The notes: generated by a model not told the origin, from the sequence alone. DNA of 64,000 bases from an uncultured Clostridia bacterium (GCA_934254815.1 CAKQME010000003.1:121225-185224); one strand, 5' to 3'; shown: positions 1 through 10,347, counted from the stretch's first letter. A program made the numbers and translations.

Positions 1-34
1 TTAAGCCCGCCCGCATAAATACTTTTTTATTGAA

Positions 35-2743
35 TTAAGCGGCTGTTTCTTCGCTGTTGCAGGTTGCGCCGTTCAAGGTCATAGAAGTCGGAATCCAATA
101 AGAATCTGCTCCCGTAACCTCTACCCACGTACCACACCAATAATAAAGTTTTTTGGCGTTAACCACAACGTTATCGCAATCAACGTAATTTCCGTCAGCC
201 GTTTTCGGATTGCCGGAACGCTTTGTGTACACCCCGACAAGATTAAATATCTCCTGTCCGCTTGCGTTTACTGTGATATCTCTCAATTTGCACGAATCTG
301 CAAGATAACCGAATAAAAATCCGGATTTACTTTTATTTTGTGTACCGACGCTGCTCGATTTAACGTTTATAATCACGTTTTTGATTGTCGAATTTACCGC
401 CTGATGAGCAAATATGTTTGCAAGCTCATTTCCGGTATGAATAAGATCGACGAACTCAACATTCATTATAACCGCGTTTTTCAACGCTCCGAACAAACCA
501 TATCTGCCGCCATCGAGAGCTTTCTGCGAATTATCAAGTTCTCCTCCGGTAGTATAGTTCTTGATCTTGCATCCTCTGCCGTCGAATGTACCGGAGAAAA
601 ACGGCTGAGCATTTTTGCCGGTTATCGTATTGTCATTCTTCGCAGCAGTATCTGCAGAGTTATACCATGCAGGTAAAGCGAGAGCCGTATTTTCAAAGTC
701 TATATCGTTTGCAAGCACGAAATAGCCGTAAGTCACGGTTTTATCTGTAATGTTTTCTTTGAATTCAGCCGCCGAAGTTATTGCTTTGGTAACTACAAGA
801 ACCTTAACGGAAAGCATATTTACCGCTTTATCTTTCTGCATAGTAACCTCTACGTCTCTCTCGCCTATTGCGCCCGCAGAGAAAAACGCTACGGGAAAGA
901 TAAGTTTGTTATCTGCAACGGTTGCGCCTTCGATTTTATCGCCGTTGAACTTGACGCCTACAAGCGTTCCGTAATCTTCGCCGAGATCGATTTCGATATT
1001 ACCGGTAGCGCCGATAACCTGTTCCGCAAGCGTCTTCGTCGTATCTGCGACTTTAAGGTCAACGACAAAACGATTGCCGTTATTCGTTATTTCTATTTCG
1101 TTTACCTCGTCTTTATTAAAGGTAAGTCCCGTTATAGGATATTCCGTCGGAGTCATAGCGGGATCGCCTTCTCCGTCGAGCCTGCCCCAATAAGTTATTT
1201 CTCTTGCGTTTACGACAAAATTTTCACAAGTTATGATCGCGGCGTCATCATCCGCAGATCCCGAACGTTTAATCCACCAACCGAACAAAGCGGAAATGGT
1301 GCTGCCGCTCGCATTTACGGTAAAGTTTTTATAAACGTTTTTATTCGCGTATGCGCCGCAGATAAATCCACGACCGTTTACAGTTTGGTCGGTAGGTTGA
1401 ACCGCCGAACCCGTAAGCGAAGTTTTAGCAACGTTTATGGTTACGTTGTCAAACGTAACGCCTGCGATACTATGACCGAACACGTTAGCGTTTACAACGC
1501 CGTTATCGTGCCATACTCCGTCTACAACAAGATTTTTTATAGTGGATTTTACCGCATTTTTATCGTCGGTTATAAGGAACAAACCGAACGGGTTAGCCGT
1601 GTTAAAGTTTTTAAGCGTATAACCTCTGCCGTCGAAAGTACCTACGAAACCTATTTTGCCGTTTACCTGATTTGCCTTATGCGCAAAACTCGAAGTGTTT
1701 GCATCTTTCGGGAACACAGGATCTCGAAGCGCCTCGTGATTAAAATCTATATCGCCGGCTATAGTATAATAACCGTACACGCCGCTCTTACCGTCGTCGC
1801 CTTCCTGAACTCTTGCGTTAGACGAAATAGGGTCTCTTAAAAGAGTATTCCATTCCTCAACGCTCGAGATAACTCTCGTCGCGACGGTTATATGAATAGT
1901 AAGTTTATAAACTCCGTTTTCGCATTCAATAACGCATAATACGGTTTGATCTCCCACGTCTTCGGTAGAAAACGTATCTTGGGGGAGCGTAAGCACTCCG
2001 TTTGCAAGCGTTACGTCTTCAAGGTTGAATCTTCCGTATAACACCGACAACAACTTGCCGTTATAGTCCTCGCCTATATTTATAGCGTAACTCTCCGCGC
2101 CGATTTCCTGATTTTCGGTAAGAACGTTGGTTTGTTTTACTTTAAGGTCGATTTCAAAAGTTTTTCTTTCTTTTTCGTTTTCGCTATCAACTTTGTAAAG
2201 GTCCTTCGCCGTAACCTCCATACTTTCGCCGCAAGCGCAAGCGTAAGAGTCATCGTCGAGTTTAAACTCGTGCGCGCTTTCAGACTTCGCGCCGCAAACG
2301 GTACATACCTTCCAGTGTTTTTCGGCGTTATGCCCCGCATAGTCTTTACTTAAAACGTGATTTTGTTTTTCGATAACGTGCGCGGCGTCGTTTTTACATA
2401 CGGCTTTATGCGTGCCGTCGCCGTTGTCGGTATACTCGTAATCGTGTCCCTTCGCGGGGATTTCCTCGGTTACTTTGTATCCGCATACGGTACATTCTTT
2501 ATGTTTACTGCCCTTTTCGGTGCAATTTTCCGCTTTATCGGTTACCCATTCTCCGAAAATATGAGATGCAACATCAACTTTCTCGTCGTCGTCCGCGCAA
2601 ACTTTCCAGTGTTGCTCGGCGTCGCTTTGCCACTCGCCGCTTGCGGTATGCGTATGCGAATCTTTATTCCCGCACGAAACCGCAAAGAAACAAGCCGTTG
2701 CCACGATTAAAACCGCTAACAACGATTTTATGCTTTTTTTCAT
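35..2743 (-). CDS. secreted lipoprotein with paired-Cys modules and two beta-helix-like regions
   Basis: The 902-aa product starts with a lipoprotein signal (hydrophobic stretch, then AVSC with Cys24), so it should be anchored on the outer face of the membrane. Residues about 30-180 hold repeated short Cys/His modules (HWKVC, CTVCG, CACG). Two related halves follow, about 285-540 and 655-900. Each has a GYxxxAxDIDF segment, a GTFDGRG segment and hydrophobic repeats of the kind seen in beta-helix or adhesin-like surface proteins. No catalytic motif is visible. The start has a good GGAGGG site 5 bases upstream and a promoter at 2801-2829. It may bind glycan or cell surface. The secreted lipoprotein call is firm; the function is unknown. 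Confidence 0.8.
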   Translation of the reverse strand: MKKSIKSLLAVLIVATACFFAVSCGNKDSHTHTASGEWQSDAEQHWKVCADDDEKVDVASHIFGEWVTDKAENCTEKGSKHKECTVCGYKVTEEIPAKGHDYEYTDNGDGTHKAVCKNDAAHVIEKQNHVLSKDYAGHNAEKHWKVCTVCGAKSESAHEFKLDDDSYACACGESMEVTAKDLYKVDSENEKERKTFEIDLKVKQTNVLTENQEIGAESYAINIGEDYNGKLLSVLYGRFNLEDVTLANGVLTLPQDTFSTEDVGDQTVLCVIECENGVYKLTIHITVATRVISSVEEWNTLLRDPISSNARVQEGDDGKSGVYGYYTIAGDIDFNHEALRDPVFPKDANTSSFAHKANQVNGKIGFVGTFDGRGYTLKNFNTANPFGLFLITDDKNAVKSTIKNLVVDGVWHDNGVVNANVFGHSIAGVTFDNVTINVAKTSLTGSAVQPTDQTVNGRGFICGAYANKNVYKNFTVNASGSTISALFGWWIKRSGSADDDAAIITCENFVVNAREITYWGRLDGEGDPAMTPTEYPITGLTFNKDEVNEIEITNNGNRFVVDLKVADTTKTLAEQVIGATGNIEIDLGEDYGTLVGVKFNGDKIEGATVADNKLIFPVAFFSAGAIGERDVEVTMQKDKAVNMLSVKVLVVTKAITSAAEFKENITDKTVTYGYFVLANDIDFENTALALPAWYNSADTAAKNDNTITGKNAQPFFSGTFDGRGCKIKNYTTGGELDNSQKALDGGRYGLFGALKNAVIMNVEFVDLIHTGNELANIFAHQAVNSTIKNVIINVKSSSVGTQNKSKSGFLFGYLADSCKLRDITVNASGQEIFNLVGVYTKRSGNPKTADGNYVDCDNVVVNAKKLYYWCGTWVEVTGADSYWIPTSMTLNGATCNSEETAA

Positions 2744-2800
2744 AGTCCCTCCACAAATTATTGTGTAAATATTTTACCGCACTATCCGTTTAGCGTATAA

Positions 2801-2868
2801 ATTATACCATTACGGAAAAAACAAGTAAATATTCTTTTCTACTATTTTTTACGAATTTCTACTATTTA
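2801..2868 (-). promoter_or_regulatory. promoter and repeat operator upstream of the 902-aa lipoprotein
   Basis: Read on the minus strand, TATAAT (2801-2806) lies 17 bp from TTTACT (2824-2829). Just upstream of the -35 are two TAGTAG repeats 20 bp apart (2839-2844 and 2859-2864). The plus-strand core TTTACGAATTTCTACTATTT recurs near 6700 and 10900, which suggests a shared regulator. The operator role is inferred. Confidence 0.6.
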
Positions 2869-2913
2869 TTGTGTTTGAACACTACGCAGCACTCGCGGAT
2901 AGTGAACTAACAG

Positions 2914-2946
2914 CAAAAAGCGCCCGACGAATCGTCAAGCGCTTTC
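2914..2946 (-). terminator. rho-independent terminator after the first DUF4838 gene
   Basis: On the minus strand AGCGCTTGACG pairs with CGTCGGGCGCT across an ATT loop and is followed by a T run. It lies just past the stop codon at 2968. Confidence 0.75.
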
Positions 2947-2967
2947 GTATATACGGTTATTAAAATT

Positions 2968-5900
2968 TTACCATTTCTTATAATGTTCTTCGAGAGTTTC
3001 GTGTTCCGCCCACATAGTCATACCGAGTTCACTCGCATCCGCTTTCCACTCCGTTTTTAGCGTGGTGAGTGATTTACCCGAGATTGCGTAAGCATAATTA
3101 CCGAAATATTCTATCACGATTGCGCGTAAAAACATACTTTCGGTTTTTATCGCCTTATTAAGTCTTAATTTCTCGGTTTCGGTTATAGTTCCCGCCGCAC
3201 GGGCATTTTCAACCGCCGCATAAGCGGACTTTATATCGTCAAGCCATTGCGCAAGTTTGGTCTTATCAAACCAGTCGGAAGAAAGGTTTCTTTGGGAATA
3301 TATACTCATATCGCCGTATTCGGGATGAGTTTTGAACTTTTCGGCAACCATAGCGCGATACTCGTCGAATATTTTGCGCATTTGACCGCCTGCCACTCCG
3401 TAATAATTTTTAAAGAAACCGTCTATAAGTTCGTCAACGTTTTCGTTTACGTTCCACATAAGTTTAGCGTTGACGTATTCTTTAAGGCGCGCAAAACCCG
3501 AAGATACGCTTTCATTGAACTGACCTAAATTATACATTGAAATTCCGCCGTTTTCGGCAGCAAAACGGAAGTTGTCCTGTATACTGCCGAAGATATCGTA
3601 GAACTCCATATAGTGATACGGAAAATGTTCCATATAAAAGTAATACATTACGTTTTTCGCTACGGCACTCCAACCTTTAAGACTTTTCAGCGCGCTTGCG
3701 TTTCTGTCTTTCACGGAAGGCGTTCCGTCGTTACGCGCGGCGTTACCCGCATAGTCAAGCGGAACGTAATAGTTTGCCTCGATGGGACAGTAATATACCG
3801 CAACGTTATCGTCAAGTTTCATATCCGCGTTTACGGGCGAATAAGAACCGTCAAAATTTTCTTTTACGGGTGCGTCCTGAGTAGAGTGATATGCCAGCAT
3901 AACGGGTTTAATATCCGTCCTGTTTTGTTTTTTGAGAAGAGCGGCTATTTTGTTTATTAAGTTTATATAAGTAGAAACTTTATAGCCTCCGTGCAAGTTT
4001 ATATACTTCGTACAGGCAGAGCAATCGCACCAAACCGTACTATCGGTCATTCCGACGTAAAAATACTTGTTTAAACTTTTCAGTTCGGAGTTTTTATTTT
4101 CCGCGGCGGTAATAATAGGTAACATTTTATCCACGGCCGTCTTTGCAATACCGTCGGGATCTCTGCCGAAACAGAATTGCGCTCCGCCGCTCGTATACCA
4201 TTCGCCGTGAGAAGCGCCGTACTCGGAATACGGTATCGCGTATTCGAGATTATGCATATCCGCGCCGTTCGGCGCAAACGAAAACACGATCATATCATTC
4301 ATTCTTAAACGGTATCCGTTAAACTCTTTATCTACGCTGTTTGCCGAATTAAAGCCGTAAGAACGTTTTCTGTACTTAAACGAAGGTATTACCTTTTTAT
4401 TCATATCGGCAACGTCGAATAAAACTTCCGTTACACCCCTGTTTAAACTGTAAACCCCGTCGGCGTAGTATTCATACCCGAAATAATCGTGCAACAAATC
4501 GTATACGCCGCTCATAAGCCCCATCCAACCGTCCTGCTCGTTCCCGCCAATAACGTATATATTGTCGGCGGCATCGGTTTTTATTATATACCCGGAATCA
4601 CCGAGTTCCGATAATTCACTATCCGAAATACCGAAACCGGCGTTACGGAGCAACGAGGTATTACCGATGGATATAAACTTTTTATTTTTGTCGCTAACCG
4701 CACTTTCTCTATACCAATATATATTCGCACCGATAGCCTCCGATACGAAAGTCCGATATTCGTTAGCCGCCCTTACCGCCCTGCCGCTACCGGCGACGGA
4801 AGCGTCGGGGCATATCATCTGATAATCGAGCAAATTATGAGTTAAATTCTTTTTTCTTATGCCACGCACCTCGGTAAAATAAAAGTTACCGAACGCGGAA
4901 TAATACGGATAATACATATAAGTACCGCCGTATAAAATAGTAGAGATGCCGTCCTGCGTGTAATTACTGTTTATAGCGTTGCCGTCAACGTCGTCATAGC
5001 GATGAATCAGCGTGCCGTATCGGTCTTTCACCGTTATTTGCCAATTTCCGTTTCCGCGATTAGTCAGCGTAAAATATATCCATCCTCTTTGCGCTAATAT
5101 TCCCGATTTACCGAAACGGAAATATTTATCATTTCTTACCGCAAAATAAACCTCTTCGTAGTCCGTAAGCGTGTAGTTGGAATAATGCAAACCTCCGTGC
5201 AAATAACTTGCATTATATTTAATTTTATAGACCGACTCGAACCCTTCGGGAGCGAGATAATCATCCTCTATTTCACGCGCTGTTCTGATAAAAGAATCTT
5301 CTATAACTTCGGTTTCAAACGCAGTTGTTCCGTGCCTTAACGTTGCGCGAACTTCCGTTACGGAAACGGTAACGCTTTCGTTTGCCGACCCCAACGGATA
5401 AAAACCCGAAACGCCAAACAGTATAGTTTGCAACGAGTTGTCTACGTAATACGACGTATTTTTTATCCCGCTTAAACCGCTTTTAGTATAAACGGTATCA
5501 TAATCGGAGTCTTGTATCAAAACCGTCCACACGGACTTTTCCGTTTGCGTCAAAGAAAAAAACAACCAATCGTTACCGCTATAAACTCCTCCCTTGCGAT
5601 CGTCTATAACGAAATCTCCCGTAGTTTTTAAAGCAAAATTCACCACACTCATATTATCGAGTACGGTTTCCGAATACGTATCTCCGCGAATAAGTTGAAC
5701 CCCTGCGGCAGCGGTATAATTCCATACCTTACTATAACCTGCGGGCGGATTTTCTTCGGAAGGCGACAGTTCTATATTTCTCGAATTATATAAAGCGTCG
5801 TCTATTATTTTTCCTGCCACCGAATGCGGTTTCATAACGGCGCGAATCTCGGTAACGTAAGTATATAACTCGGAATTTAGCGGCGCTTGCGCCCCGAATC

Positions 5901-6492
5901 CTTTACAATTACCGAATAAAATAGAATTAAGAGCGTTATCAACGTAGACGCCGTTAGTTTCGTAACTTCCGTCAAGCAACCCGCCTCGAGTATTAGAATC
6001 GCTTGCGGAATTATAGACCTCCGTTCCGTTTAAATCTTCGACCACGAGAGACCATTTTGCTTTTTTCACCTGCGTAAGCGTAAATATTAACCAATCGTGC
6101 GACTCGTCGAATTTTTTGAAATTAAAATTCATCTTATGATTCGTTTTCATAGCGAATCTGATTTTTGCGGCGGCGTTAAGCGGTTTATCGGAAAAATTCG
6201 CGCCGTGAGCATATAAATAACTCGTCGATGATACGTTAGTGTAAGTTTGATTGTACTTCCAGACCTTGTCGAAACCGTCGGGTTTGGCAACGCTACACTC
6301 TTGAGCTCCGCGATATGTTTTTTCATCTATCACGTCGTTAAAATCTTCGTGCGAAGAGATATAAGATTGATTAGTTACTTCGGCGTAAATCTTAGCGGAA
6401 TTTCGTTCATTAAGCACCGCTGCCGAAACAAAGCAACTTGACGCAACTAAAGACAATATAAGAGAAACGATAAGTTTTTTAATCCTTTTCAC
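2968..6492 (-). CDS. secreted DUF4838 protein with three sandwich-like modules
   Basis: I place the start at GTG 6492 (1174 aa), because GGGAGGG lies 7 bases upstream; a longer ATG frame to 6519 lacks such a site. A hydrophobic signal segment follows the basic start. Residues about 50-570 contain three diverged modules of about 150 residues, each with a DWL/GWI-(Y/F)FTLT core and ending in TEVR-like sequence, probably carbohydrate-binding sandwiches. The rest matches DUF4838, found in secreted glycan-associated proteins and related to alpha-glucuronidase-like folds, including the WCDCSAC motif. It is 2 bases downstream of a 41-aa ORF and is a paralogue of the next large gene. Enzymatic activity is not established. 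Confidence 0.8.
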   Translation of the reverse strand: MKRIKKLIVSLILSLVASSCFVSAAVLNERNSAKIYAEVTNQSYISSHEDFNDVIDEKTYRGAQECSVAKPDGFDKVWKYNQTYTNVSSTSYLYAHGANFSDKPLNAAAKIRFAMKTNHKMNFNFKKFDESHDWLIFTLTQVKKAKWSLVVEDLNGTEVYNSASDSNTRGGLLDGSYETNGVYVDNALNSILFGNCKGFGAQAPLNSELYTYVTEIRAVMKPHSVAGKIIDDALYNSRNIELSPSEENPPAGYSKVWNYTAAAGVQLIRGDTYSETVLDNMSVVNFALKTTGDFVIDDRKGGVYSGNDWLFFSLTQTEKSVWTVLIQDSDYDTVYTKSGLSGIKNTSYYVDNSLQTILFGVSGFYPLGSANESVTVSVTEVRATLRHGTTAFETEVIEDSFIRTAREIEDDYLAPEGFESVYKIKYNASYLHGGLHYSNYTLTDYEEVYFAVRNDKYFRFGKSGILAQRGWIYFTLTNRGNGNWQITVKDRYGTLIHRYDDVDGNAINSNYTQDGISTILYGGTYMYYPYYSAFGNFYFTEVRGIRKKNLTHNLLDYQMICPDASVAGSGRAVRAANEYRTFVSEAIGANIYWYRESAVSDKNKKFISIGNTSLLRNAGFGISDSELSELGDSGYIIKTDAADNIYVIGGNEQDGWMGLMSGVYDLLHDYFGYEYYADGVYSLNRGVTEVLFDVADMNKKVIPSFKYRKRSYGFNSANSVDKEFNGYRLRMNDMIVFSFAPNGADMHNLEYAIPYSEYGASHGEWYTSGGAQFCFGRDPDGIAKTAVDKMLPIITAAENKNSELKSLNKYFYVGMTDSTVWCDCSACTKYINLHGGYKVSTYINLINKIAALLKKQNRTDIKPVMLAYHSTQDAPVKENFDGSYSPVNADMKLDDNVAVYYCPIEANYYVPLDYAGNAARNDGTPSVKDRNASALKSLKGWSAVAKNVMYYFYMEHFPYHYMEFYDIFGSIQDNFRFAAENGGISMYNLGQFNESVSSGFARLKEYVNAKLMWNVNENVDELIDGFFKNYYGVAGGQMRKIFDEYRAMVAEKFKTHPEYGDMSIYSQRNLSSDWFDKTKLAQWLDDIKSAYAAVENARAAGTITETEKLRLNKAIKTESMFLRAIVIEYFGNYAYAISGKSLTTLKTEWKADASELGMTMWAEHETLEEHYKKW

Positions 6493-6494
6493 GC

Positions 6495-6620
6495 TTAATT
6501 CCCTCCCGTGCGAACGCACTCATTACCTCGTTTTTCGTCAACAACGATCGCCTTTGAGTTTTTTCGTTTCGGGGCATAAACCCGCCGTTTGGCGTACACT
6601 CCCCATTCTTTTGCAATCAT
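6495..6620 (-). CDS. 41-aa basic small protein or leader peptide
   Basis: ATG at 6620 follows a strong AAGGAGG site. The 41-codon frame starts MIAKEWGVYAKRR and ends VRTGGN. Its TAA is 2 bases before the GTG of the DUF4838 gene, and the ribosome binding site of that gene lies inside its last codons, so the two are probably translationally coupled. It has no signal peptide and I recognise no family. It may be a leader peptide or a small protein. Confidence 0.5.
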   Translation of the reverse strand: MIAKEWGVYAKRRVYAPKRKNSKAIVVDEKRGNECVRTGGN

Positions 6621-6652
6621 ATTAAAAACCTCCTTGTCATAACTGCACGAAA

Positions 6653-6720
6653 ATTATAACATTGCTAAAACGCGTAAGTAAATATTCTTTTCTACTATTT
6701 TTTACGAATTACTACTATTT
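6653..6720 (-). promoter_or_regulatory. promoter and repeat operator upstream of the 41-aa ORF and DUF4838 gene
   Basis: On the minus strand TATAAT (6653-6658) lies 18 bp from TTTACT (6677-6682). TAGTAG repeats 20 bp apart sit at 6692-6697 and 6712-6717. The core differs from that at 2851-2870 by one base and has the same spacing to the -35, so the two promoters are probably co-regulated. Confidence 0.6.
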
Positions 6721-6755
6721 AGCCACGAGTGATTGCGTTTTGACACGCCACATAA

Positions 6756-6788
6756 GCAAAAACGCCCGACGAACCGTCGAGCGCATTT
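6756..6788 (-). terminator. rho-independent terminator after the second DUF4838 gene
   Basis: On the minus strand GCGCTCGACG and CGTCGGGCGT form a stem around GTT, followed by TTTTGC. It resembles the terminator at 2914-2946. Confidence 0.7.
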
Positions 6789-6801
6789 GATTTTACTTTA
6801 T

Positions 6802-9800
6802 TTAAATTCCCCATTCCTCGTACAAAGTTTCAAGCGTTTTATGTTCTCCGCACAGCGTTACTCCGAGTTTCGCCGCGTCCGATTTCCACTCGTTTTTCAT
6901 CGTTAAAAGTTCATCGCTCGTAAAATTCTCGCCGAAATAAGTTATAAGCGCGTAACGGAAAGACAAGGATTCGAGTATCACGGCGTTTCTTACTCTCTCA
7001 CGCTCCGCGTCGTCCGTTCCCGCAAGTTTATCCGCCTCGGCAAGCGCTTTATCTATATCGTCGAGCCACTTGGTAAGGTTGCTGTACCTAAAATCTTTTG
7101 CCGAAGGAACGTGTCCGTTGATACTTAAATAACCCAAGGTTTTATCCTCGTTTTCGTATATATATTTCGTCATAGCGCGATATTCGTTGAAAATCGTACG
7201 CATATACGAGGATGCAACCCCGAAATAATTATTAAAAAAGTCGTCCGTAAGCGCGTTTACGTCGGCGTTCACGTTCCACAAAAGTTTTGCGTTAAGATAG
7301 GCTTTATATCTTGAAAACCCCGTGGAATTGCCGTTGTTATATTGTCCGAGATTATAAAGCCACAATCCGTTGTGTTCGTGCAAAAGTTGTAAATTCTCCT
7401 GCATACTCCCGAAGTTATCGAACACGAGTTGATAGTAGCCGAAATTTTCCATATAAGTCCAGTATAAAACGTTGTCCGCAACGAGACTCCAACCCTCGAT
7501 ATTCTTTTTAACCTTTTCGTTTACCGCGTCGTTAAAGGAAACGTAATAATTAGCCTCGATAGGCGCGTATACCACGCACACGTTGGCGTTTAACTTCATT
7601 CCGTCTATAAGCGAAACTTTGCCGTCTGCCACGGTAACGGGTGCGTCCTGCGTTTTGTGATAAGCAAACATTCCGAGTTTTACGCTCGTTCTTCCGTTTT
7701 CAACCAAATACGCCTGCAATTTATCCGAAACGGCGTTCATAAACGCTATATAAGTTGCCGAATTATATCCGCCGTATTGTGCAATAACGCTTTGGCAAGT
7801 AGTGCAATTACACCAGTCGTCGTTGTCCTGTTGCCCTATCATAACGAAAGTCGCGGAAGTATCGGTCTCTAACACGGCTTTGACTTTTTCAGCCATTTCG
7901 GTAGCAAGTCCGTCTTTATCGCGCGTTAAACAAGGTTGCGTGCCCGCGGGCGAAAACCAGGTGGGGTGCGCCGTCTTGTATTCGGCTATGGGAATAGCAT
8001 CGAAAAAATTATGCCATATATTATTGCCAAAGCCTTTAATGGAAAGATTATTGTATTGCATACGGTAATTTACCATAGCGTCGGTAGCGTTACCGCCCGT
8101 CGCGCTTATTTCAAAGCCGTATGCCGGCAACCTGTATTCAAACGAGGGTTTATACTCTTCATTTATAGTCTGCAAAACGACGTCTTTCAATGTACAATCG
8201 TCTATTTTATAAAATCCGTCGGTGTAATATTCGTAATTAAAGTGCGTGCGCAAAAACTCGTAAACGCCGTTCATAAGTCCCATGCCCTGCCCCGATATGT
8301 ACACGTTGTCGTCTATCGTTCTTATCGAATATCCTGATATGCCAAGGGCGTCGTAATCGACGCCCCCAACCTTGTTATTCAATTCATTAGTAAAACCTAT
8401 CGAGATATATTTCATACCGCTTTTAAGGTTTCCCGTATCCTGAACGTAATCTCCGAGGTCGGCACCCGTTGCCTCACGGAAAAAAGTTTTCAGTTCTTTT
8501 GCCGCTCTCGTCGCCGCCCCGTAATTGTCTATATTCTCGCTTTTATCGGGGACTACAATGCTATACTCGGAAACTCCCGCCTTAGCCAGGGTCGCCTGTA
8601 CAGGTTTTAACGTTCCGCGAAGTTCGGTAAAATAGACGTAAGAAGTGTCGGCAGCATTGACGTAAGGCAGATACCACGCGTTATAACTCAAAGCCTGCAA
8701 AGAATTTGCCGTATATGTTGTGTTCCCGGCATACAGCGAAATATTTGCCTTATTTTCTGTTTTTGCTTCTCCATTTTGAGTATATTCCATTGTCATATTC
8801 CACGTTCCGTTATCATTCTGGATAAACGTATAATATACCCAACCATTTATTTGAGATATGCCGCTCGGGGTGCTGAACTGGTAATTTGTTTTTACCGCAT
8901 AACGAATTTCGCTATACCCGGTTATATCTTCAGCCGAATAGAATTGACCGTGTAAATATTTACTTCCGCTTTCGCCAGACTCTGACAATGTATTGTTCGT
9001 CTTCCAAACTTTTTCAAACACATCGGGAGCCGTTTCGTTGACAGCCTCAGCGATTATATTCTTCGCGCTGAACACTTTGTCATCAATAATTGTACCATAA
9101 GGTTTCATTGTTCCGCGAAGTTCGGTGAAGTAAACGTAAGAAGTGTCGGCAGCATTGACGTAAGGCAGATACCACGCGTTATAACTCAAAGCCTGCAAAG
9201 AATTTGCCGTATATGTTGTGTTCCCGGCATACAGCGAAATATTTGCCTTATTTTCTGTTTTTGCTTCTCCATTTTGAGTATATTCCATTGTCATATTCCA
9301 CGTTCCGTTATCATTCTGGATAAACGTATAATATACCCAACCATTTATTTGAGATATGCCGCTCGGGGTGCTGAACTGGTAATTTGTTTTTACCGCATAA
9401 CGAATTTCGCTATACCCGGTTATATCTTCAGCCGAATAGAATTGACCGTGTAAATATTTACTTCCGCTTTCGCCAGACTCTGACAATGTATTGTTCGTCT
9501 TCCAAACTTTTTCAAACCCTTCGGGAGCCGCTTCGTTGACAGCTTCGGCAGTTATACCCTTCGCACTGAACGTTCTGTCGTCTACAACGATTCCGTCGTA
9601 ATACGCAGCAGTAAGGGTCATGTTGCCTTGAGCCGTCCAGGAAGTATCCCATGCAGTCTTTTTACTTGTTACCCAACCGCGTTGAGTTTTATTTTTAATA
9701 ACGGCAGCCGCAGGATAGTTCAGCGAGGCTCCGTATGCAAGGGTTTCGTTTTTAATTTCGGTGCCGTCGGCGTTTTTGTAGGTGATTTTTGCGGTTTCTA

Positions 9801-10347
9801 TTATATAGCCGTCCGCGCCCGTCGCTTCGCCGTCTTTTGCGGCTTTCGCTACGTCCGTTAAGGAATTCGCCGAAGATACCGCCGTCCATTTAGTTACGGT
9901 TGCGCCGCTTTCGGTATAAGTAAGGCAAGCCTCGGCTAAAAGTTTTACGCCGTAGTTGCTTGCGGGAAAGTCGTAAATATAGGCGTACCCCTTTTTATAA
10001 TCCCCGTTGACTTCCCACTCGTTCACGAGTTCGACGGACTGCGCGTTTGCCGCGCCCGCGTTTAAATGCGCCCCATCTACGTAAAACATCTGCGGCAAAA
10101 CGAAAAGCGTTACTTTGGCGTCGGTCTTGTCTAAAAGTTCGCTCTTTACCTGAACGCCGAACCTTACGCCCGTTTCCGTAGCGTCGTCCTGCAAGCGTAT
10201 GCCTATACTCGCTACTTTAAAATCGTCGGCGGTTATTTCGGCGGCTTGCGCTTTATAATTTATGCCGAACGTAGCGCAAGCAAGGGCAACCGCCGCCGCT
10301 AACGCAACGCAAAGCATATAAGTTATACTCTTTTTTATTTTATTCAT
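6802..10347 (-). CDS. secreted DUF4838 protein with a duplicated module
   Basis: The start is set at ATG 10347 (1181 aa), with AGGAGA upstream; the open frame continues to 10398 without a better site. After a signal sequence ending near AQA, residues about 35-190 form a domain also present in the 588-aa protein at 41694-43460 (FGVQVKSEL compared with GIRYMAKL). Next is a short segment rich in Trp and Thr resembling extracellular repeat domains, then two tandem 166-residue modules that are almost identical, then DUF4838 with the WCNCTTC motif. It is probably a surface or secreted glycan-degradation factor. It follows a 45-aa ORF. The repeat identity points to a very recent duplication. Confidence 0.8.
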   Translation of the reverse strand: MNKIKKSITYMLCVALAAAVALACATFGINYKAQAAEITADDFKVASIGIRLQDDATETGVRFGVQVKSELLDKTDAKVTLFVLPQMFYVDGAHLNAGAANAQSVELVNEWEVNGDYKKGYAYIYDFPASNYGVKLLAEACLTYTESGATVTKWTAVSSANSLTDVAKAAKDGEATGADGYIIETAKITYKNADGTEIKNETLAYGASLNYPAAAVIKNKTQRGWVTSKKTAWDTSWTAQGNMTLTAAYYDGIVVDDRTFSAKGITAEAVNEAAPEGFEKVWKTNNTLSESGESGSKYLHGQFYSAEDITGYSEIRYAVKTNYQFSTPSGISQINGWVYYTFIQNDNGTWNMTMEYTQNGEAKTENKANISLYAGNTTYTANSLQALSYNAWYLPYVNAADTSYVYFTELRGTMKPYGTIIDDKVFSAKNIIAEAVNETAPDVFEKVWKTNNTLSESGESGSKYLHGQFYSAEDITGYSEIRYAVKTNYQFSTPSGISQINGWVYYTFIQNDNGTWNMTMEYTQNGEAKTENKANISLYAGNTTYTANSLQALSYNAWYLPYVNAADTSYVYFTELRGTLKPVQATLAKAGVSEYSIVVPDKSENIDNYGAATRAAKELKTFFREATGADLGDYVQDTGNLKSGMKYISIGFTNELNNKVGGVDYDALGISGYSIRTIDDNVYISGQGMGLMNGVYEFLRTHFNYEYYTDGFYKIDDCTLKDVVLQTINEEYKPSFEYRLPAYGFEISATGGNATDAMVNYRMQYNNLSIKGFGNNIWHNFFDAIPIAEYKTAHPTWFSPAGTQPCLTRDKDGLATEMAEKVKAVLETDTSATFVMIGQQDNDDWCNCTTCQSVIAQYGGYNSATYIAFMNAVSDKLQAYLVENGRTSVKLGMFAYHKTQDAPVTVADGKVSLIDGMKLNANVCVVYAPIEANYYVSFNDAVNEKVKKNIEGWSLVADNVLYWTYMENFGYYQLVFDNFGSMQENLQLLHEHNGLWLYNLGQYNNGNSTGFSRYKAYLNAKLLWNVNADVNALTDDFFNNYFGVASSYMRTIFNEYRAMTKYIYENEDKTLGYLSINGHVPSAKDFRYSNLTKWLDDIDKALAEADKLAGTDDAERERVRNAVILESLSFRYALITYFGENFTSDELLTMKNEWKSDAAKLGVTLCGEHKTLETLYEEWGI
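8636..9019. repeat. direct repeat copy 1, 384 bp
   Basis: Base-by-base reading finds this segment identical to 9134-9517, offset by 498 bp (166 codons), so the repeat keeps frame. Flanks on both sides remain similar but diverged. Confidence 0.95.
9134..9517. repeat. direct repeat copy 2, 384 bp
   Basis: This is the second copy of the in-frame duplication in the DUF4838 gene. Identity includes silent positions, which implies a recent duplication or gene conversion. Confidence 0.95.

Noticed and set aside
338..676. Open frames on the plus strand inside the 902-aa gene and many similar ones elsewhere
   Set aside because: They are antisense shadows of larger genes, lack ribosome binding sites and show no family sequence.
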